The translations under genes were made by a program, and so were the position numbers. This document shows, piece by piece, positions 1 to 6,400 of a stretch of DNA of 11,419 nucleotides. Origin of the DNA: an uncultured Caryophanales bacterium (GTDB lineage Bacteria; Bacillota_I; Bacilli_A; Acholeplasmatales; Anaeroplasmataceae); NCBI GenBank assembly GCA_937885165.1, contig CAKZZJ010000018.1:1-11419 (forward strand), given 5' to 3'. The notes under the pieces were generated by a model. That model worked only from the letters and a program-made list of their open reading frames with translations. It did not search any database and was not told where the DNA came from. How positions within the stretch are numbered: position 1 is the stretch's first letter; each line of letters starts with the position of its first letter.

Positions 1-327
1 AAGAATTATCTTGGATATCATTTTTCTTTTAATACAAATCATTATTTAATAAATATCGAACAAAATAAAGAAATTAAGGTAGATATGGGAATACAAAATA
101 TAAATCAACCAACAACTGTAGCTGTTTTTGATTTAACTAAATATACAAATCAATTGTATTTGGTATCCGATTCTAAATATGCTAATATAATCACATGTGA
201 AAAAAGCATGGATATTAAAGATATTATTGAAAATGGAAGATATCATTGGCTATCCAAATCCAGAAAATGCTTCAAATCAGTTGGATTTATTATTTCAAAG
301 AGGTTTTATAAAAGAACCAGTCTATAA
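1..327 (+). CDS. 3' part of an unidentified gene, open from the window edge; probably frameshifted into the dsRBD frame
   Basis: This frame is open from the first base of the window, so the true start lies outside it. The readable part, up to about base 230, is beta-rich (for example PTTVAVFDLTKYTNQLYLV) and I do not recognise its family. After about base 230 the translation turns into Lys/Arg/Ser-rich, domain-free sequence before a TAA. At the same place the +1 frame starts to encode a convincing double-stranded RNA-binding domain. I therefore read bases 1-490 as one gene whose frames are joined by a +1 shift somewhere in 199-235. Two A-runs lie there, 200-205 and 230-233. The shift could be a real mutation (pseudogene), a sequencing or assembly indel, or, less likely, programmed frameshifting. 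The upstream function is unknown. Confidence 0.45.
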   Translation, partial: KNYLGYHFSFNTNHYLINIEQNKEIKVDMGIQNINQPTTVAVFDLTKYTNQLYLVSDSKYANIITCEKSMDIKDIIENGRYHWLSKSRKCFKSVGFIISKRFYKRTSL

Positions 328-490
328 ATTCCAATTAAAAGGTAATAATAACGGAGTTGATATCTGGAGATGTAGAATATTAGTAGAAGGATATAAAGAA
401 TCATTTTCAGCAGATGATAGTTCTAAAAAAGGTGCTAAAAAGAGTGCATCATATGATATGCTGAATTATATTTATAATTTAAAAAAATAA
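197..490 (+). CDS. C-terminal double-stranded RNA-binding domain (dsRBD), probably the end of the frameshifted gene
   Basis: From about base 260 to the TAA at 488-490 the protein has the dsRBD pattern. An Asn-Gln-Leu helix start (NQLDLLFQ) is followed by PVYKFQ, then a strand pair with W and C (DIWRCRILVEGY), and then a basic helix with SSKKGAKKSASYDML. The SKK-AK-A segment is the usual dsRNA-contacting helix. The family binds duplex RNA and occurs at the C-terminus of RNase III and other RNA enzymes. The only start in this frame is a GTG at 197 with no visible ribosome binding site, and the frame is closed by a TAA at 188-190. It is therefore more likely the tail of the gene read in the other frame upstream. 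No RNase III catalytic signature is visible in the part present, so I do not call it rnc. The M3 peptidase start follows by 15 bases, which suggests co-transcription. Confidence 0.6.
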   Translation: MKKAWILKILLKMEDIIGYPNPENASNQLDLLFQRGFIKEPVYKFQLKGNNNGVDIWRCRILVEGYKESFSADDSSKKGAKKSASYDMLNYIYNLKK

Positions 491-494
491 TTAG

Positions 495-498
495 TGGA
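495..498 (+). promoter_or_regulatory. Ribosome binding site that decides the M3 peptidase start
   Basis: GGAG at 495-498 sits 7 bases before ATG 506. The upstream in-frame GTG at 494 overlaps this site and has no site of its own, so ATG 506 is the better start. Confidence 0.7.
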
Positions 499-505
499 GA
501 TAGGT

Positions 506-2206
506 ATGAAAGAAATTAAAAAATTTGAAGAATGGCCATTTAAGGTGCCATCAATTGAAAAAACAAAAGAAAAGATTTTGGAATTTACAGAAGAATTTAA
601 AAATGCAAAAGATGCAAATGAAGCAATCAAAATCATCAACAGACTAAATAAATTTAACGATAAATTCCAAAATGAAATAACTCATGTAGAAGTATTATAT
701 ACTCTTGATACTAGAAATAAGAAATATGAAAAAGCAATGAATACTTTAAATGAGGGATTACCTTTGATTCAGTCTGCAGCAACTTTATTCATCAAAGCTT
801 ATCTAGAATCAGAATTCTTACCTGATTTAGAGAAGAAGTATGGTACATTTTTAACAAAGATGTATAAATATCAGTTAAAAGCTTTTGATGATAGAATCAT
901 TGAAGAATTAATAGAAGAAAACAAACTTACAATGGAATATGACAATGTAACTGCAGGAATAAGAGTAGAATATAAAGGTAATATTTATAATTTACCTCAG
1001 ATGGGTAAATTTTTACAAGATAATGATAGAAAAACAAGACAAGAAGCCAGTTTATGTTATTATAAGGCTTTAGATGAAGTTAAAGATAAATTAGAAGATA
1101 TCTATGATAAATTAGTCAAAGTGAGAGATAAGATGGCAAAAAAACTAGGCTACAAAAATTATGTCGAACTAGGCTATATTCGCATGAATAGATATGATTA
1201 TAACAAAGATGATGTCGCAAAATATAGAGAACAAATAAATGAAGTAGTAACACCGATTGCGGCTAAATTATTAAAAGATCAGTTTAAGCGTACAGGTATT
1301 AAAAATCCTGAATATTATGATATGTCATTAACATTCAAAGATGGTAATCCTACACCACTTGGAACAACATCAGAAAAAATAGAATATGCAAAAAAAATGT
1401 ATGATGAATTGTCTAAAGAAACATCTGATTTCTTTAGATTTATGGCAGAACATCATCTTATGGATTTAGAGGCTAAAGAAGGTAAGGTTTCAGGAGGATA
1501 TATGACATATTTTCCTGTTTACGAAACACCATTTATCTTCTCTAACTTCAATAATACAGCAGGTGATGTGGATGTACTTACACATGAATTCGGTCATTCA
1601 TTCCAGGCTCATATGTCAAAAGGAATAAAGGTACCTGAATATAGGAGCCCAACTATGGAATCTTGTGAAATACATTCTATGTCAATGGAATTTTTTACTC
1701 ATCCATATATGTTTTATTTCTTCGATGATCCTGATAAATATAAATACCAGCATCTAGCAGATTCCATTTCATTTTTGCCATATGGTGTGACTGTAGATCA
1801 TTTTCAGGAATGGGTATATGAAAATCCTAGTGCTACAAAAGAAGAAAGAAATAAAAAATGGCATGATCTTGAATTAAAATATACTCCATACAAGGTAGAA
1901 TGTTATAAAGAAAACAAATATCTTATGGATGGCCATAGATGGTTATTACAGAGTCATATCTTTTCTTCACCATTCTATTATATTGATTATACACTAGCTC
2001 AGGTTGTAGCCTTTGAATTCTTTAATTTAGATAGAAAGAATCATGAACTTGCATGGAAAAGATATGTAGCATTATGTAAGCTAGGTGGTAAATATCCGTT
2101 TAGAACCTTAGTTTTAAAATCTCATTTAAAAGATCCATTTGAAGATGGAGTTGTAAAACAAACTATAAAACCTTTGTTAAAGGAATTAAAATCATATAAG
2201 ATTTAG
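506..2206 (+). CDS. M3-family zinc metallo-oligoendopeptidase (PepF-like)
   Basis: A 566-residue cytoplasmic peptidase of the thimet/PepF clan that hydrolyses short peptides; it has no signal peptide or membrane segment. The zinc site is visible: HEFGH at residues 360-364 supplies two His ligands and the catalytic Glu. The third ligand is most likely E388 in CEIHSMSME, 24 residues after the second His, matching the family's E-x-A-S-x-x-x-E helix. A downstream His/Tyr/Phe segment (H484, then PFYYIDY at 489-495) matches the substrate-binding part of the family. The helical N-terminal half (to about 330) is the usual lid. Length is normal for M3 oligoendopeptidases of low-GC Gram-positives. The start is set at ATG 506 by the GGAG upstream. 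The gene follows the dsRBD frame closely and ends on TAG just before a bidirectional terminator. The exact subfamily (PepF versus the other M3 type) is not certain. Confidence 0.93.
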   Translation: MKEIKKFEEWPFKVPSIEKTKEKILEFTEEFKNAKDANEAIKIINRLNKFNDKFQNEITHVEVLYTLDTRNKKYEKAMNTLNEGLPLIQSAATLFIKAYLESEFLPDLEKKYGTFLTKMYKYQLKAFDDRIIEELIEENKLTMEYDNVTAGIRVEYKGNIYNLPQMGKFLQDNDRKTRQEASLCYYKALDEVKDKLEDIYDKLVKVRDKMAKKLGYKNYVELGYIRMNRYDYNKDDVAKYREQINEVVTPIAAKLLKDQFKRTGIKNPEYYDMSLTFKDGNPTPLGTTSEKIEYAKKMYDELSKETSDFFRFMAEHHLMDLEAKEGKVSGGYMTYFPVYETPFIFSNFNNTAGDVDVLTHEFGHSFQAHMSKGIKVPEYRSPTMESCEIHSMSMEFFTHPYMFYFFDDPDKYKYQHLADSISFLPYGVTVDHFQEWVYENPSATKEERNKKWHDLELKYTPYKVECYKENKYLMDGHRWLLQSHIFSSPFYYIDYTLAQVVAFEFFNLDRKNHELAWKRYVALCKLGGKYPFRTLVLKSHLKDPFEDGVVKQTIKPLLKELKSYKI

Positions 2207-2207
2207 A

Positions 2208-2249
2208 AATAATAAAATGGTTTAAGGTGACTTAAACCATTTTATTATT
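2208..2249. terminator. Bidirectional intrinsic terminator between convergent genes
   Basis: This is a perfect 19-bp inverted repeat: 2208-2226 pairs with 2231-2249 around a GTGA loop. The outer arms are A-rich on the left and T-rich on the right, so each strand has a T-rich 3' side. It starts 2 bases after the M3 peptidase stop and ends 10 bases before the stop of the minus-strand repressor, so it should end both transcripts. Confidence 0.9.
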
Positions 2250-2259
2250 AAGCAGTTAT

Positions 2260-2631
2260 TTATTTCAAAACTTCATTATAATATTTTTTTATCGCATCAA
2301 AACTTTCAACTGTTAAATCATGTTCAATCTTGCAGGCATCTTCTTCAGCAACTAAAGGATCAACTCCAAGTTTAATCAAAATAGCTGTTAAAATTTTATG
2401 CCTTTCATAAATTTTATCTGCTATTTTAAATCCTTCATCAGTTAAACCTAAAGAGTTATCTTCTCCGATTGTAATATATCCTTCTTCCTTAAGTTTTTTT
2501 AACATTATTGAAACACTAGGTTTAGAAAAGCCTAAATCATTAACAATATCAATTGCATGAACCTTTTCTTTTTCTTCAGATAATTTTAAAATTGATTCTA
2601 AATAATTTTCACCAGATTCTAATATAGGCAT
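2260..2631 (-). CDS. DtxR/MntR-family metal-dependent transcriptional repressor, short form
   Basis: A 123-residue DNA-binding repressor that is expected to sense Fe2+ or Mn2+. The N-terminal winged helix-turn-helix covers about residues 5-65 (ENYLESILKL, then SKPSVSIMLKKLKEEGYI as recognition region). The metal-binding/dimerisation domain covers about 70-123 (IYERH, then EEDACKIEHDL). The C-terminal SH3-like domain of DtxR/IdeR is absent, as in MntR. By alignment from memory, H78, C100, E103 and H104 match metal ligands. Cys at 100 is the DtxR (iron) type, where MntR has Glu. The position matching DtxR M10 / MntR D8 is N9 here. The start is ATG 2629-2631, because GGAGG (2640-2644) lies 8 bases upstream; a TTG at 2644-2646 overlaps that site. 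It is divergent from the reverse rubrerythrin. The choice between iron and manganese cannot be made from sequence. Confidence 0.9.
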   Translation of the reverse strand: MPILESGENYLESILKLSEEKEKVHAIDIVNDLGFSKPSVSIMLKKLKEEGYITIGEDNSLGLTDEGFKIADKIYERHKILTAILIKLGVDPLVAEEDACKIEHDLTVESFDAIKKYYNEVLK

Positions 2632-2639
2632 ATTTTTGT

Positions 2640-2644
2640 CCTCC
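2640..2644 (-). promoter_or_regulatory. Ribosome binding site of the DtxR-type repressor
   Basis: Perfect GGAGG on the minus strand, 8 bases before ATG 2631. It fixes the start and rules out the longer TTG form. Confidence 0.85.
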
Positions 2645-2659
2645 AAAATTTCTATTAAT

Positions 2660-2668
2660 ATTATAGCA
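2660..2668 (-). promoter_or_regulatory. Extended -10 promoter of the DtxR-type repressor
   Basis: On the minus strand the sequence reads TGC-TATAAT: a consensus -10 with a TG extension. The -35 position has only a weak TTTATT at 17 bases. The expected transcript start is near 2653, about 20 bases before the start codon. Confidence 0.6.
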
Positions 2669-2720
2669 AATTATTTTTTTAGAATAAAGTTTTTTCAAAA
2701 TTTTCTTGTATTAATATAAT

Positions 2721-2749
2721 TTGACTTTAATATCCTTTTAATTTATAAT
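2721..2749 (+). promoter_or_regulatory. Strong sigma-A promoter of the reverse rubrerythrin
   Basis: TTGACT (2721-2726) and TATAAT (2744-2749) are separated by exactly 17 bases. Transcription should start near 2756, so the leader is only about a dozen bases and opens almost directly with the ribosome binding site GGAGGG (2758-2763). Confidence 0.85.
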
Positions 2750-2769
2750 TTAGATGTGGAGGGAAGAAA

Positions 2770-3321
2770 ATGAAAAAATTTGTATGTAAAGTTTGTGGTT
2801 ATGTTTATGAGGGTGAATCATTACCAGAAGATTTTAGATGCCCTGTATGTAAAGCTCCTGCATCAAAATTTGAAGAAATCAAAGAAGAAACACAGTTTGT
2901 ATGTGAACATGTATTAGGTGTTGCCAAAGATGCTCCAGAAGATATCAAGGCTGATTTAAGAATGAATTTTGAAGCTGAGTGTACAGAAGTTGGTATGTAT
3001 CTAGCAATGGCAAGAGTGGCTCATAGAGAAGGATATCCTGAAATTGGCTTATATTACGAAAAAGCAGCGTTTGAAGAAGCAGAACATGCAGCTAAATTTG
3101 CAGAACTATTAGGAGAAAAACTTTCTGATTCTACAGAGCAAAACCTAAAAGTTAGAATTGATGCTGAAGCAGGCGCTACTGCAGGTAAGCTTGATTTAGC
3201 TACAAGAGCCAAAAAATTAAATCTTGATGCTATACATGACACAGTTCATGAAATGGCAAGAGATGAAGCAAGACATGGTAAAGCCTTCCAAGGCTTATAT
3301 AACCGCTATTTTAAAAAATAG
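2770..3321 (+). CDS. Reverse rubrerythrin (N-terminal rubredoxin plus diiron domain), peroxide reductase
   Basis: A 183-residue cytoplasmic protein that should reduce hydrogen peroxide (and possibly O2) at a diiron site, using electrons passed through a rubredoxin-type iron centre. The rubredoxin domain is at the N-terminus: CKVCG at 6-10 and CPVCK at 24-28 give the FeS4 ligands. The ferritin-like four-helix domain follows (about 45-183) with helix-one Glu around E70 and two ExxH motifs, E103-H106 and E166-H169. In classical rubrerythrin the rubredoxin part is at the C-terminus, so this order defines the reverse type, known from Clostridium acetobutylicum, where it is induced by oxygen. GGAGGG lies 6 bases before ATG. 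The strong promoter, and the divergent DtxR-type repressor upstream, suggest a stress or iron-linked regulon, which is an inference. It ends at a tandem terminator pair. Confidence 0.95.
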   Translation: MKKFVCKVCGYVYEGESLPEDFRCPVCKAPASKFEEIKEETQFVCEHVLGVAKDAPEDIKADLRMNFEAECTEVGMYLAMARVAHREGYPEIGLYYEKAAFEEAEHAAKFAELLGEKLSDSTEQNLKVRIDAEAGATAGKLDLATRAKKLNLDAIHDTVHEMARDEARHGKAFQGLYNRYFKK

Positions 3322-3330
3322 ATTTAAAAT

Positions 3331-3388
3331 ATAGGCTGTTATGAAATTAAACTTTTGAAGTTTAATGGCTAACAGCCTATTTTTTATA
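3331..3388 (+). terminator. Intrinsic terminator of the reverse rubrerythrin
   Basis: The outer stem pairs ATAGGCTGTTA (3331-3341) with 3370-3380. After a small internal loop, an inner stem pairs ATTAAACTT (3346-3354) with 3358-3366. The T-run from 3380 completes the signal. Confidence 0.85.
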
Positions 3389-3393
3389 TTTTC

Positions 3394-3421
3394 ACACCAA
3401 TTTTTTTGGTGTATTTTTTTT
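3394..3421 (+). terminator. Second, smaller terminator hairpin in tandem
   Basis: ACACCAA (3394-3400) pairs with TTGGTGT (3406-3412) around a T5 loop, followed by an A and then eight T. It lies 13 bases after the first terminator and may act as a backup. Confidence 0.65.
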
Positions 3422-3481
3422 AATTTTTAAGTTAGGTTTAGGTTAAAAATTTAAAATATCAGCAAAGGTAGGTGAATATGA

Positions 3482-6400
3482 ATGAAAAATTTCTTTCCTA
3501 TAATATCTTTGTTATCAATCTTTGTAATTATTTTTATTACAGGATGTTTCAATAATACAAGCACACATAATTTTAGTGATGAATATTCTTATGATAATGT
3601 TGCGCATTATCATAAATGCTTAGATTCAGATTGTAATTATGTAAGTGATTATAAAAAGCACACATATGAATCTGTAATTACTAAAGAAGCAACATATGAT
3701 GAAGAAGGTATTATCACTTATACATGCACTGTATGCGGATATTCATACACTGATAAAATATCAAAACTTTCTAAAGAAAATGTTATTATATCAAATATTA
3801 GCGATATTTCAAAAGTTTATGACGGAAAAGAAATAGATGATGTAACATATGAGATTTCTAATAATGAAGCTATAGTAAAAATCAGTTATAAATCAGATGA
3901 TGAAGATGAATATACATTAGAAAAACCAGTAAATGCTGGTAATTATGTAGTTAAAATAACTGTTTTAGATGAGAATGGTTTTAATGCTACATCTGTTACT
4001 AAAGAATTTGAAATCAGTAAGGCCACGCCCACATATAAAGAAGAAATAACTTTAGAAGGAACTTATGATAAAACTAAAACTTTAGCTGATTATGATATTT
4101 CTTTATATAATTTAGTATGGAAAGATGAAAACATAATTCCTACTTGTGATGTTAAAACATATATAGCAATCTATAATCCTGATAATGATAATTACAATGA
4201 TTTAGAAGTAGAAGTAACATTAGTTCTTGAAAAAGCTACACCTACATTTGATAATGAAATCGTAATTGAGGCTACTTATAGTGATACTCAGACTTTAGCT
4301 GATTTTTCATTGTCAGGCTATAGACATCTTTACTGGAAAGATGATGAAATAACACCTACATGTGATATTAAAACTTATAAAGCAATATATAATCCTGACT
4401 CACTTAATTATAATGACTTAGAAGTAGATATTACTATAAAACTATCAAAAGCTACTCCAAAATATAGCATACCAACAAATTTAAGTGCTGTAGCACTAAA
4501 TAAATTATCAACCATAACACTACCTGATAATTTCTCTTGGGTTGATGAAAATATAACATTAACTGCTGATATCAGTAAATATTATGCTACATATACTCCA
4601 GATGATATTATAAATTATGAGGTAATAACAAATATCGAAATTACTGTAAAAGTATCAAAAATAGTTGTTGATTTACCAAAATTATCAAAATCATTTGTAT
4701 ATAATAATTGTGAATATCAAATTAATTTATCTGATATCACAAATTATGATGATTCTTATATGAAAATATCTGATGATTCAACATTAAAAGCTATAGATGC
4801 AGGCACTTATTATATTATATTAGAAGTTAGTGATACTACAAATATGATTTTTAAAGGTAATGTCAAATCATATAAATTGAGTTGGAATATCACTAAAGCA
4901 GATCCTATATTTAGTGAAGATATCACTTTAACTGGCACTTATGATGAAAATAAGACTTTAGCAGATTATGTTATATCTATATATAGTCTTAGCTGGAAAG
5001 ATGAAACTATAATTCCTACATGTGATAATACATCCTATATTGCAATCTATAATCCTGACTCACTTAATTATAATGATTTAGAAGTAGATGTTACTATAAA
5101 TCTATCTAAAGCTACACCTACATATGAATTATCAGTTTATTATGGAATTATCGGTAATTATGTGTCAAGTATTAATTTAGATGATGGTTTTAGTTTTGAA
5201 GATGAATCATTAATTATTGATGAAGGAGAAAATGAAGTTACATTAACATATATACCTGAAGATACTACAAATTATAATGTTGTTAATAATATAACTACAT
5301 TTATATATGGTGTAGCAAATATCGTAACTAAACCAACATTAGCTGATAATATTTCATATACATATGATAAATCAAGTCATACATATGATTTATCTAATAT
5401 CATAAATTATGATGAAGAATATATGGAAATTAGTTCAGATTCAGTTTTAAGTGCGACAGATGTAGGAACATATAAAATAACAATAACTTTAAAAAATAAA
5501 AAGAATAATTGTTATGATGATTTAACAACAGATGATATTACAGTCACTTGGTATATCACTAAAGCAGATCCTATTTTTAGTGAAGATATCACTTTAACTG
5601 GCACTTATGATGAAAATAAGACTTTAGCAGATTATGATATATCTATATATGGCCTTGTTTGGAAAGATGAAACCCTAACACCTACATGTGATAATACATC
5701 ATATGTTGCAATATATAATCCTGACTCACTTAATTATAATGATTTAGAAGTAGAAATAACAATAATATTAGAAAAAACAGATCCATCATATGAAATTCCT
5801 ACCACCTTATCAGGGAATGTAGGAGAAACATTATCTACTATAACACTACCTGATAATTTCTCTTGGGAAGATGGAAATACTATAATTGCAGAAGATGTGA
5901 AAGAATATAGTGCGATATATACACCTAATGATAATATAAATTATAATATTGTTAATTTAAAAATAAGCATCAATCTAATTAATCCTATAGATTATCCATT
6001 TACTATTACATATTCATCAGGAACTGCTAATGCATATAATGTAAAATTAAATGATAATGGCGAATATACAATTACTTTCACGGCTATTACTGAAGATTCA
6101 TTATATCAAATATCAGGCACACTTAATGGTAATATTGTAATTGATATAGATGAAACTGATACTTATAAACTAGAATTAGAATTATGTGGAATAACTATAA
6201 GTAGCGCATATGAAGCACCAATAAGTATTTTATCAGGAGATAAAGTCATCCTGACTGCCAAGAAAAATTATGATAATTATATCAACGATAACAGAAGCGC
6301 AGCTACAGATGATGAAATATCAAGTGCCGTTTATTCAGTTGTTGACTTAAATATTTCCGGCAAAGGGTCACTTACTATCTATTCTCTTAATAACAATGGG

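Larger units (their letters stand above)
4238..5995 (+). repeat. Three-domain (A-A'-B) super-repeat inside the lipoprotein gene
   Basis: The stalk repeats as a higher-order unit of about 221 residues. Unit 1 is residues 253-473, unit 2 is 474-695, and unit 3 (696 to about 837) lacks the B domain and runs into the beta-helix. A domains share TLADY..., a W(K)DE-type motif, PTCD and YNPDSLNYNDLEV. A' domains share a TLPDNFSW-type motif. B domains share an AGTY/VGTY turn and end in ITKA. Confidence 0.8.

Noticed and set aside
145..195. LYLVSDSKYANIIT in the edge gene looks like the RNase H TDSxYV motif
   Set aside because: None of the other RNase H acidic positions or the C-terminal His region can be seen, and the frame breaks soon after; one short match is not enough.
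3054..3242. Minus-strand open frame of 62 codons inside the reverse rubrerythrin
   Set aside because: It is Ser/Ala-rich in the way expected of an antisense shadow, has no ribosome binding site, and lies wholly within a well-supported gene.
3430..3460. Possible promoter for the giant lipoprotein gene (TAAAAT at 3452-3457)
   Set aside because: No acceptable -35 at 16-18 bases; in such AT-rich DNA a lone -10-like hexamer is expected by chance. A promoter probably exists here, but I cannot place it.
4021..5995. Repeats in the lipoprotein gene considered as a CRISPR array or a mobile element
   Set aside because: The repeats are coding, frame-preserving and domain-sized, with no regular short repeat-spacer pattern and no transposase or terminal inverted repeats.
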